NCBI RefSeq assembly: GCF_000009765.2
Contig: NC_003155.5
Location: 1,178,001-1,242,000, forward strand
DNA length: 64,000 nucleotides
Source of the DNA: Streptomyces avermitilis MA-4680 = NBRC 14893
GTDB lineage: Bacteria > Actinomycetota > Actinomycetes > Streptomycetales > Streptomycetaceae
Direction: 5' to 3'
Shown: piece after piece, positions 41,748-48,229 of the stretch
Numbering within the stretch: the first letter of the stretch is position 1
How the letters are laid out: each line of letters opens with the position of its first letter
Position numbers and translations under genes: made by a program
Notes under the pieces: model-generated
What the model was told of the DNA's origin: nothing
What the model saw: the letters and a program-made list of their open reading frames with translations, nothing else
Databases searched by the model: none

Positions 41748-41774
41748 TGTCGAGAACCCGTGGCTGGCTCCGTC
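41748..41774 (+). promoter_or_regulatory. ECF42-type promoter of the DGPF/sigma operon
   Basis: TGTCGA (41748-41753) is followed after 17 bp by CGTC (41771-41774), 53 bp before the DGPF gene. ECF42 sigma factors are reported to use TGTCGA at -35 and a CG(A/T)C-like -10 and to drive their own DGPF partner genes. The sigma factor encoded just downstream is of that group, so this is probably an autoregulated promoter. The sequence between 41400 and 41740 shows no gene I can recognise. Confidence 0.7.
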
Positions 41775-41826
41775 CCCGTGATGAACGCGACCAGAATGGG
41801 TCGTACCAGCACCGAGGAGAACCACG

Positions 41827-42234
41827 ATGGCCAAGTACCTGCTGCTCAAGCACTACCGCGGCGCTCCGGCGGCGGTCAACGACGTACCCATGGACCAGTG
41901 GACGCCGGAGGAGATCTCGGCCCATATCCAGTACATGAACGACTTCGCCGCCCGGCTCGAGGGGACCGGCGAGTTCGTCGACGGTCAGGCGCTCGCCCCC
42001 GAGGGGACGTTCGTCCGGTACGACGGCGAGGGCCGCCCGCCGGTCACCGACGGCCCGTTCGCCGAGACCAAGGACCTCATCGCCGGCTGGATGGTGATCG
42101 ACGTCGACAGCTACGAGCGCGCCGTCGAGCTGGCCGGGGAGCTGTCGGCGGCCCCCGGCGCGGGCGGGAAGCCGATCCACGAGTGGCTCGAGCTGCGCCC
42201 GTTCCTGGCCGCGCCGCCCACCATCACCGAGTGA
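41827..42234 (+). CDS. DGPF/YCII-domain protein, partner of an ECF42 sigma factor
   Basis: 135 residues, YCII-related (DGPF) fold. The family motif DGPFAETKDLIAGW is near residues 78-91. GAGGAGA precedes the ATG. DGPF proteins are constant neighbours and targets of ECF42 sigma factors; their biochemical role is not known. The stop codon overlaps the start of the sigma gene (GTGA), so the two are translationally coupled. Confidence 0.93.
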   Translation: MAKYLLLKHYRGAPAAVNDVPMDQWTPEEISAHIQYMNDFAARLEGTGEFVDGQALAPEGTFVRYDGEGRPPVTDGPFAETKDLIAGWMVIDVDSYERAVELAGELSAAPGAGGKPIHEWLELRPFLAAPPTITE

Positions 42235-43388
42235 CCTCGACGATGAACGAGGCCCTGCTCCGGAGCCTCACACCGAGCGTGCTCGGGATCCTCGTCCGCC
42301 GCGGAGCCGACTTCGCGGCGGCCGAGGACGCCGTCCAGGACGCGCTGGTCGAGGCGGTCCGCGTCTGGCCGGCCGACCCGCCACGGGACCCCAAGGGCTG
42401 GCTGGTCACCGTGGCCTGGCGCCGGTTCCTCGACGCGACCCGCGCGGACACCGCCCGGCGCCGGCGTGAGGACCTCGTCGACGACGAACCGGCGCCCGGG
42501 CCCGCGCCCACGGTGGACGACACGCTCCAGCTGTACTTCCTGTGCGCCCACCCGTCGCTGACGCCGTCGTCCGCGGTCGCGCTCACGCTGCGCGCCGTCG
42601 GCGGGCTGACCACCCGCCAGATCGCCCAGGCCTACCTGGTGCCCGAGGCGACCATGGGGCAGCGCATCAGCCGGGCCAAGCGCACCGTCTCCGGCGTGCG
42701 ATTCGACCAGCCCGGCGACGTCGCCACCGTGCTGCGCGTCCTCTACCTGGTCTTCAACGAGGGCTACTCCGGCGATGTCGACCTCGCCGCCGAGGCCATC
42801 CGGCTCACCCGGCAGCTCACGGCCGCGATCGACCACCCCGAGGTGGCGGGGCTGCTCGCCCTCATGCTGCTCCACCACGCCCGGCGCGCCGCCCGGACCA
42901 AGCCCGACGGCAGTCTGGTGCCGCTCGCCGAGCAGAACCGGAGCCGGTGGGACACGCAGCTGATCGCCGAGGGCGTCGAGATCGTTCAGGCGGCCCTCGC
43001 CCGCGACCGGCTGGGTGAGTTCCAGGCCCAGGCCGCCATCGCGGCACTTCACACCGACGCGCCCACCGCCGAGGAGACCGACTGGGTGCAGATCGTCGAG
43101 TGGTACGACGAGCTCGCGCGCCTGACCGACAGCCCGGTCGTGCGGCTCAACCGCGCGGTGGCCGTCGGCGAGGCCGACGGACCGCGCGCCGGCCTGGCGG
43201 CGCTCGCGGCGCTGGACGACTCGCTGCCCCGCCACGCCGCGGTGGCGGCGTACCTTCACGAGCGCGACGGCGACCTGGCGACGGCGGCACGGCTGTACGC
43301 CGAGGCGGCCCAAAAGGCACCGAACCTCGCCGAGCGCGACCACCTGACGCGCCAGGCCGCCCGGCTCAACGCCCGCGGGTGTCGCTGA
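42231..43388 (+). CDS. ECF42-group RNA polymerase sigma factor with TPR-like C-terminal extension
   Basis: 385 residues if started at GTG 42231, which overlaps the upstream stop as GTGA; ATG 42243 gives four fewer. Residues about 5-75 are sigma region 2 (AAEDAVQDALVEAVRVWP, PKGWLVTVAWRRFLD), about 115-170 region 4 (LTTRQIAQAYLVPEATMGQR, ISRAKRT). The long C-terminal half (170-385), with FNEGYSG, LLALMLLHHARRAAR and repeated helical units, is the extension that marks the ECF42 group and is needed for activity there in place of an anti-sigma factor. No anti-sigma gene is present. Coupled to the DGPF gene. Confidence 0.92.
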   Translation: MTSTMNEALLRSLTPSVLGILVRRGADFAAAEDAVQDALVEAVRVWPADPPRDPKGWLVTVAWRRFLDATRADTARRRREDLVDDEPAPGPAPTVDDTLQLYFLCAHPSLTPSSAVALTLRAVGGLTTRQIAQAYLVPEATMGQRISRAKRTVSGVRFDQPGDVATVLRVLYLVFNEGYSGDVDLAAEAIRLTRQLTAAIDHPEVAGLLALMLLHHARRAARTKPDGSLVPLAEQNRSRWDTQLIAEGVEIVQAALARDRLGEFQAQAAIAALHTDAPTAEETDWVQIVEWYDELARLTDSPVVRLNRAVAVGEADGPRAGLAALAALDDSLPRHAAVAAYLHERDGDLATAARLYAEAAQKAPNLAERDHLTRQAARLNARGCR

Positions 43389-43540
43389 CGGGTCGCGCTC
43401 GGATGTTCCCGCGGCACTTGGCGCGGCCCTGTGGCCAGAGCGGTCGCCTCAAAGTGAGCAGGCGGGTCGAGACCAGTGCGCGACGCGTTGCCGACGGGGA
43501 GGCCTTGCGGCGACGACAGGCGCGCCGGAGGCGCGCTGAC

Positions 43541-43592
43541 GCCCGTGATCAATCTCGGGCGTACTGCGCCCGTGATCGATCTCGGCGCTACT
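43541..43592. repeat. Two tandem 26-bp units
   Basis: GCCCGTGATCAATCTCGG and GCCCGTGATCGATCTCGG follow one another in the 281-bp spacer (43389-43669) between the sigma factor gene and a small minus-strand gene. Apart from this pair nothing is seen in the spacer. Confidence 0.6.
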
Positions 43593-43669
43593 TCCTGTAT
43601 CGCACGTACTCACACATCGGAGTCGCACGGCATCCGACGCGGGTGCACGGGCGGCGCCGCGCTGAGCTG

Positions 43670-43861
43670 TCAGCGGTCGGCGATGTCCTCGCGGAGGCCG
43701 TCGGAGAATTCCCACCACGACAAAGGGAGCCAGTCACCGTTGACAAAGGCATCGACAGTCGCACCGCGACCGCGGACAGTCACGGTCGTTCCTGGCGGGT
43801 AGATGGTGCCGGACAGTCCGGGTACGGGGACCAGAAGGCTTCCCAGTCGTTGTGCTGACAC
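43670..43861 (-). CDS. Small hypothetical protein
   Basis: 63 residues from GTG at 43861, with GGAAGG 8-13 bases upstream. The sequence is well-composed (LSGTIYPPGTTVTVRGRGAT, VDAFVNGDWLPLSWWEFSDG) and reads like a small beta-barrel domain with a Trp-rich end, without signal peptide or membrane segment. I do not recognise the family. It is divergent from the dehydrogenase gene (167-bp gap). Confidence 0.65.
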   Translation of the reverse strand: MSAQRLGSLLVPVPGLSGTIYPPGTTVTVRGRGATVDAFVNGDWLPLSWWEFSDGLREDIADR

Positions 43862-44028
43862 TTTTCGCCTTCCCTTCCATTTCTTGGTACGGCATCGGGA
43901 AAATATTCAACCGACAATACCGGTTTGTCCGATCCCGTAGGTCGGAGAATGATGAGAGATGGGTCACGCGGAGAAAACGCGGCAGCGTGGCATCCAGACA
44001 CGTACATCGTCGAGCGGAGGTGGCAGCC

Positions 44029-45162
44029 ATGAAGGCCGTCGTTTACAAGGGAGCATTCGACGTTGCGGTCGAAGATGTTGAAAAGCCCAGCATCCAGCAT
44101 CCGAACGATGTGATCGTACGGATCACCTCCACCGCGATATGCGGCTCCGATCTGCACATGTACGAGGGGCGCACCGCTGCGGAGCCCGGCATCGTCTTCG
44201 GCCACGAGAACATGGGAATCATCGAGGAGCTCGGCCAGGGCGTCACCGCGCTCAAGGAGGGCGACCGCGTGGTCATGCCCTTCAATGTCGCCTGCGGCTT
44301 CTGCACCAACTGCGTCGACGGGTTCACCGGTTACTGTCTGACCGTCAATCCCGGTTTCGCGGGCGGCGCGTACGGCTATGTCGCCATGGGGCCCTGGCAG
44401 GGCGGCCAGGCGGAATACATACGCGTTCCCTACGCCGACTTCAACTGCCTGAAGCTGCCGCCGGGAAACGAGCACGAGAGCGATTTCATATTGCTCGCCG
44501 ACATCTTCCCGACCGGCTACCACGGGTGTGAACTCGCCCAAGTCCGCCCGGGCGAGAGCGTCGCAGTCTACGGCGGAGGGCCCGTCGGGCTCATGGCCGC
44601 CTATTCCGCTCTGCTGCGCGGAGCGAAAAAGGTGTTCGTCGTGGACCGGGTACTGGAGCGGCTGCAAAAGGCCGAGGAGATGGGCGCGGTCCCGATCAAC
44701 TTCGCCGAGGGCGACCCGATCGCGCAGATCAAGGAGCAGACCGAGGGCATCGGCACGGACAAGGGCGTTGACGCCGTCGGCTACCAGGCGATGGCGCACG
44801 GCACGGACCGCGAGGAACCGGCGACCGTCCTGAACTCGCTCGTCGGCACGGTCCGACCCACCGGAGCGCTCGGCGTGCCCGGCCTCTACGTCCCGGCCGA
44901 CCCCGGAGGCCCCGACGAGCAGGCCAAACAGGGCATGCTTCTCGTCGCGATCGGCAAGCTCTTCGAGAAGGGCCTGCGAGTGGGCACGGGACAGTGCAAC
45001 GTGAAGCGCTACAACCGGTACCTGCGCGGCATGATCACCGAGGGCCGGGCGAAGCCCAGCTTCGTCGTCTCCCACGAACTGCCCCTGGATCAGGCACCGT
45101 CGGCCTACGACAAGTTCGACAAGCGCATCGAGGGCTACACGAAGGTGGTGCTGCACCCGTAG
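44029..45162 (+). CDS. Zinc-dependent dehydrogenase, glutathione-independent formaldehyde dehydrogenase type
   Basis: 377 residues from ATG 44029, GGAGG 9-13 bases upstream. Medium-chain alcohol dehydrogenase family: catalytic zinc ligands in CGSDLHMYEG (Cys38) and GHENMG (His/Glu), structural zinc cysteines in CGFCTNCVDGFTGYC, NAD site YGGGPVGLM. The loop YGYVAMGPWQGGQAEYIRVP and the PTGYHG segment are typical of the FdhA (formaldehyde dismutase-like) branch, which oxidises formaldehyde or other aldehydes without free glutathione. Single gene, followed by a hairpin. Confidence 0.9.
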   Translation: MKAVVYKGAFDVAVEDVEKPSIQHPNDVIVRITSTAICGSDLHMYEGRTAAEPGIVFGHENMGIIEELGQGVTALKEGDRVVMPFNVACGFCTNCVDGFTGYCLTVNPGFAGGAYGYVAMGPWQGGQAEYIRVPYADFNCLKLPPGNEHESDFILLADIFPTGYHGCELAQVRPGESVAVYGGGPVGLMAAYSALLRGAKKVFVVDRVLERLQKAEEMGAVPINFAEGDPIAQIKEQTEGIGTDKGVDAVGYQAMAHGTDREEPATVLNSLVGTVRPTGALGVPGLYVPADPGGPDEQAKQGMLLVAIGKLFEKGLRVGTGQCNVKRYNRYLRGMITEGRAKPSFVVSHELPLDQAPSAYDKFDKRIEGYTKVVLHP

Positions 45163-45179
45163 CCCTGTGGACCGACACG

Positions 45180-45211
45180 GCGGCCCCGGCCGGATTCCCG
45201 GCCGGGGCCGC
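45180..45211 (+). terminator. Hairpin terminator after the dehydrogenase gene
   Basis: GCGGCCCCGGCCGG (45180-45193) and CCGGCCGGGGCCGC (45198-45211) form a 14-bp stem with a 4-nt loop 18 bp after the stop codon. The rest of the spacer to 45516 shows no gene. Confidence 0.8.
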
Positions 45212-45516
45212 ATGTGCACGTGGTCGTGAAGGGCGGTCGCCTACGCGGCGAAAGGCTCCATGAGGCTTCAGCCGAACGATCGTCCTCATGGGCGATGGGT
45301 GAGGCCCGGGGACACTGTCCCCTTCACCACCACGCCTCCTGCAACCAACGGCACCCGGCGATTGTTCCCCGCACTCCCCCGGCGCCGGCGGCGCTCCTCC
45401 TCGGGACCCGCGGCACCGGCATTCCGTGAACGTGCCCCCGTCCCGCCTCGGCCTCGGCGTCGGCTCTGCGACACGGTTCGCCGTTTGCAGACCGTAGGAC
45501 CGGATATCCGAGCGGT

Positions 45517-45957
45517 ATGGCTGGAGCAAGTAACAAGACGACGAATGGACAGTCGCCGACCGCGAACGCGCGAGCGGCGAAGAAGACCGTGGCCGAAGGA
45601 GCCGCAACACCGGCGAAGGAGGCGCAGCAGGCCGCCACGGAGGCGACGAAGAACGCCGGGGACGCGGCGGGCGCCGTCGGCCGCGGCAGCAAGGAAGTCC
45701 TGGCGGGCCTCGGCGGAGCGGCGTCGGAGAAGGCCAGGGAAGCGGCCAGGACGGTGCAGGGCACCGTCGTCTCGGCCGCCGAACAGACCGTCGGCAAGGC
45801 CGGCTTGGTCTGGACCCTCCTGAAGGCCAGGAAGGTCGTGGCGGCCGCCGCCGGCGCGGGAACCGCCACCGTGGTTCTCTGCTCCTACACACTGGGCCGC
45901 CGTGCCGGTCTACGGCAGCGTGGACCGCTCTCCCGTCTCAGCGGCGGCCGTCTTTGA
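45517..45957 (+). CDS. Alanine-rich helical protein with C-terminal membrane segment
   Basis: 146 residues. Residues 1-95 are Ala/Thr/Lys/Glu-rich helix without bulky residues (ATEATKNAGDAAGAVGRGSK), reminiscent of LEA-like or CsbD-like stress proteins. Residues about 106-127 (VVAAAAGAGTATVVLCSYTL) form one membrane span, followed by a basic tail RRAGLRQRG. No catalytic motif; family not recognised. Single gene with its own terminator. Confidence 0.7.
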   Translation: MAGASNKTTNGQSPTANARAAKKTVAEGAATPAKEAQQAATEATKNAGDAAGAVGRGSKEVLAGLGGAASEKAREAARTVQGTVVSAAEQTVGKAGLVWTLLKARKVVAAAAGAGTATVVLCSYTLGRRAGLRQRGPLSRLSGGRL

Positions 45958-45990
45958 GCGGCAGAACCCACCGAGGCAGTCCTGTGCGCG

Positions 45991-46021
45991 GGCCCGCCGG
46001 AGCTTTCCGCTCCGGCGGGCC
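45991..46021 (+). terminator. Hairpin terminator after the Ala-rich protein
   Basis: GGCCCGCCGGAGC type arm (45991-46003) pairs with GCTCCGGCGGGC (46009-46020), 12-13 bp, 5-nt loop, about 34 bp after the stop codon. From here to 46277 no gene is seen. Confidence 0.75.
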
Positions 46022-46277
46022 TGCCGCTTGGGGGGAACGGAGAGTTGGTGGTTGTGGTGGGAATCGAGTCCGGTGGGTGCTCGAGCGTCAGCTGATGCCT
46101 CCAGCGGCTGGACGACGACCCCGTACCCGCCGCAGTGAGTGCCCGGGAAGCCCGCTGTGTTGGAGGTGCGCGGTTCCCTGCGCGGACAACGGACCTCCCG
46201 GCCACAGAGTGCTCCTGCCCCGTTCCCGCACCACCCGTGCACCAAGCACGGCATTTTCACGCAAGAGGCACACGAAC

Positions 46278-46317
46278 GCCGGGCGGCCCCAGACCTGAAT
46301 GTCTGGGGCCGCCCGGC
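46278..46317 (-). terminator. Hairpin terminator after membrane protein copy 2
   Basis: GCCGGGCGGCCCCAGAC (46278-46294) and GTCTGGGGCCGCCCGGC (46301-46317) pair over 17 bp with a 6-nt loop, 25 bp beyond the stop of the minus-strand gene. The arms are unrelated to those of copy 1, so only gene and leader are duplicated. Confidence 0.85.
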
Positions 46318-46341
46318 ACTTCCGGGTGTGACTACTGCTCG

Positions 46342-46512
46342 CTACCAGCGATACCAACGGCCGCGACCACCACCGGTTCCGGCGGAACGCATGACGAAAC
46401 CGAGCAACCAGACCGCCAGCACAATCACGGCCACGATCCACAGAGCCTTGAGCGCGAAGCCCGCGCCGAAGAGAACCAGAGCGAGCAGAAGAACGAGAAG
46501 CAGGGGAACCAT
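46342..46512 (-). CDS. Small hydrophobic membrane protein, copy 2
   Basis: 56 residues, same length as the copy at 40971-41141 and read in the opposite direction. MVPLLLVLLLALVLFGAGFA and the WYRW end are kept; changes cluster in the second hydrophobic stretch and the tail (VMRSAGTGGGRG). The leader is conserved too: GGAGGTTGATAACT before ATG 46512, GGGCACACGG and GGATAAGAAAC further upstream. Function unknown. Confidence 0.85.
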   Translation of the reverse strand: MVPLLLVLLLALVLFGAGFALKALWIVAVIVLAVWLLGFVMRSAGTGGGRGRWYRW

Positions 46513-46569
46513 AGTTATCAACCTCCAAAGCACCGTGTGCCCTGGTAACACCCCGCCATGCGCCCAAAG

Positions 46570-46587
46570 TTTATGCGTTTCTTATCC
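46570..46587 (-). promoter_or_regulatory. Conserved leader motif GGATAAGAAACnnATAAA, copy 2
   Basis: Read on the minus strand the motif GGATAAGAAACGCATAAA stands at the same distance from the start of membrane protein copy 2 as in copy 1 (40896-40914). It falls in the 119-bp gap to the convergent end of the HxlR gene. Confidence 0.5.
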
Positions 46588-46631
46588 TTCGGCGCGGGAA
46601 TGTGGCACCACCCACAACGCCTCACCCTCGT

Positions 46632-47093
46632 TCAGTCCTTGGTGCCGGTGTGCGGGGGGTGAGCGGCGTCGTTGTGCTGCGCGTCGAAGCGTCGCCGGGC
46701 CGCCTCGATCTCGTCCAGGTACCGGCGGGTCCACGCGCACATGCCGTTGACCGTGTCGCGCAGCGCCCCGCCCGCCTCGGTGAGGCGGTAGTCGACCCGT
46801 GGCGGCACTTCGGCGTACACCGTCCTGTGCACCAGCCCGTCCCGTTCGAGCCCACGCAGGGTCTGGGTGAGCATCTTGTGGCTGATGCCGTCCACCGCGG
46901 TCCGCACCTCGGTGAACCGGAGGGTCTGCTCGCCCAGCACATTGATGATCAGCAGCGCCCACTTGTTGGCCACACCGGAGAAGATCTCGCGGGCCAGGGA
47001 GTCGGCACGCGTCACGTCTTTGTCCTCGGGCGCGCGCCTGACCTGCTTGGTAACCACGAGGTTCCCCTCTCCCCGAAAAGTGCGTTCTTCCAC
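46632..47093 (-). CDS. HxlR-family transcriptional regulator
   Basis: 153 residues with the HxlR winged helix at about 35-125: IFSGVANKWALLIINVLGEQ, RFTEVRTAVDGISHKMLTQT, LRGLERDGLVHRTVYAEVPP and VDYRLTEAGGAL. Members sense oxidative or electrophilic stress and usually repress a divergent neighbour, here the VOC protein gene. The N-terminal 30 residues are variable and a start further in (for example GTG near 47057) is possible. An inverted repeat overlapping the gene start region is a probable operator. Confidence 0.88.
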   Translation of the reverse strand: MEERTFRGEGNLVVTKQVRRAPEDKDVTRADSLAREIFSGVANKWALLIINVLGEQTLRFTEVRTAVDGISHKMLTQTLRGLERDGLVHRTVYAEVPPRVDYRLTEAGGALRDTVNGMCAWTRRYLDEIEAARRRFDAQHNDAAHPPHTGTKD

Positions 47094-47096
47094 GTC

Positions 47097-47118
47097 AAAC
47101 CATAGTCACCTACGGTTT
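47097..47118. promoter_or_regulatory. Inverted repeat, probable HxlR operator
   Basis: AAACCATAG (47097-47105) and CTACGGTTT (47110-47118) are inverse with one mismatch and a 4-bp spacer. They lie between the divergent HxlR and VOC genes. Confidence 0.65.
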
Positions 47119-47191
47119 CCGACTGACCAGAAGAGATCATTGGGCCGCCCGGTACGCCGGCTGCGGCCGCCCGACATGGTATGGAGAGCCC

Positions 47192-47653
47192 ATGAGCATC
47201 CTGAAGACGTACGCCCGCCTGTGGACCGACAGCCTCGACAGCGCGCTGCCGCTCCTCACGGAACTCACCGGCGTGCAGCCGGACCTGCGGCTGGCGTTTC
47301 ACTCCGTGGAACTGGCCGCCATCGGCGACTTCCTCGTCATCGCGGGCCCGGCCGACGAGCGCGCGAAGTACGCGCACGCCTCCGCCACCGTGGTCGTCGA
47401 GGACCTCGACGCCCTCGCCACGACCCTGAAGGCCGCCGACGCCACCATCACCACTCCCACGACGAGCGGTCCGACGGGACGGTTCCTCTACGCCCGCCAC
47501 GCCGACGGGGCAGAGGTCGAATACGTCGAGTGGGTCCCGGAGTTGGTCCGCCGGCTCATCCACCAGGGATCCCTCGCACGCACCACGCCTCGCACGACAT
47601 CGGGTAAGGCCGAGCCCGAAAGGGGGAGCAGCGTTTCGAGCTCCTTGGGGTGA
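47192..47653 (+). CDS. VOC-superfamily (glyoxalase-like) protein
   Basis: 153 residues. One or two beta-alpha-beta-beta-beta units of the VOC fold are suggested by LKTYARLWTDSLDSALPLLT, ELAAIGDFLVIAGPADE, ATVVVEDLDALATTLKAADA and ADGAEVEYVEWVPELV, a common layout in small glyoxalase/bleomycin-resistance proteins. Metal ligands are not clear. The last 25 residues are low-complexity. Divergent from the HxlR regulator, which probably represses it. Substrate unknown. Confidence 0.78.
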   Translation: MSILKTYARLWTDSLDSALPLLTELTGVQPDLRLAFHSVELAAIGDFLVIAGPADERAKYAHASATVVVEDLDALATTLKAADATITTPTTSGPTGRFLYARHADGAEVEYVEWVPELVRRLIHQGSLARTTPRTTSGKAEPERGSSVSSSLG

Positions 47654-47709
47654 ACGGGGAGGGGCGCACAGGACTGCCCGCGTCTCATGACACACGCACG
47701 TGGTGCGAC

Positions 47710-47747
47710 AAAAAGAACCCCACCCCTGAACATTCGGGGTGGGGTTC
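47710..47747 (-). terminator. Intrinsic terminator of tRNA-like gene, copy 2
   Basis: Arms GAACCCCACCCC (47715-47726) and GGGGTGGGGTTC (47736-47747) give a 12-bp stem; read on the minus strand it is followed at once by TTTTT (47714-47710). A T-run of this kind is uncommon in this window and marks a dedicated short transcript. Confidence 0.8.
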
Positions 47748-47750
47748 GTA

Positions 47751-47823
47751 TGGAGCGCCGGGCAGGCCTTGCACCTGCATCTCCCCGCAGGAAGCGGGGC
47801 GTCTTTCCTTGGACCACCAACGC
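47751..47823 (-). tRNA. tRNA-Gly(UCC)-like gene with encoded CCA and aberrant T-loop, copy 2
   Basis: 73 nt with the same cloverleaf as the copy at 41274-41346. Differences are few: variable loop AGAT, T-loop TGCAAGG. Acceptor GCGTTGG/CCGGCGC, anticodon TCC, discriminator T and CCA are unchanged. G55 and T37 recur, so these are not random decay. A possible -10 TATGCT lies at 47865-47870 (minus), about 40 bp upstream, and a stem-loop with TTTTT follows the CCA end. The shared upstream block GCTCAAGATCAAG (plus-strand sense) is conserved in both copies. Confidence 0.72.
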
Positions 47824-47829
47824 ACAGCT

Positions 47830-48229
47830 CACCACCGGGAGTTCCGGCGGCCTGCTCAAGATCAAGCATAGCGCAGTTTCACCACCCGGCGGTCCGGGCT
47901 CCGGTGAGCACCACGCTCGGCGGCCCGGAGGCCATCTCCGGATGGCACCACCCTGTGCCGTCCTCCGTCCTGGGCGACGGTGCTCTCGCCGGACACCTGA
48001 AGACTGATGAACAGCACCGGCTCGTCGTCGGCCTTGGTCAGCCGTGGAGTCCGATGCACCGTGGCGGGGTTGGCCCGCACGGTGGTGACCTGTAGAGATC
48101 CCCACCTCCGTGATCGTCGCCGGTGCCACGACGGGCACACGTTGTCGCATGGCACCATGCGTGACCGGAGGCACGGACGTGTGCCACCGGGCAGGAAGCC
48201 CGGTGGGCACACGCTTGCCCTGCCCGGTT
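47830..48229 (-). pseudogene. Spacer with AraC-family regulator remnant (about 47905-48110)
   Basis: No intact gene. On the minus strand one frame reads QVTTVRANPATVHRTPRLTK followed by SLQVSGESTVAQDG, which matches the N-terminal ligand-binding half of AraC regulators of the AraC_binding_2 type (there RVRANPHTVRRTPRL..., SLQLRG.. ..QDGR). The frame has no start with a ribosome-binding site and the DNA-binding half is missing. The end of the stretch (48181-48210) holds the terminator of the GH64 gene. Confidence 0.55.
48181..48210 (-). terminator. Hairpin terminator after the GH64 gene
   Basis: GTGCCACCGGGC (48181-48192) and GCCCGGTGGGCAC (48198-48210) pair over 12 bp with one bulged G, 20 bp beyond the stop of the minus-strand gene. 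Confidence 0.7.

Noticed and set aside
42111-43343. 410-codon minus-strand frame over the sigma factor gene
   Set aside because: Antisense shadow; the plus strand carries the ECF42 motifs and a coupled start.
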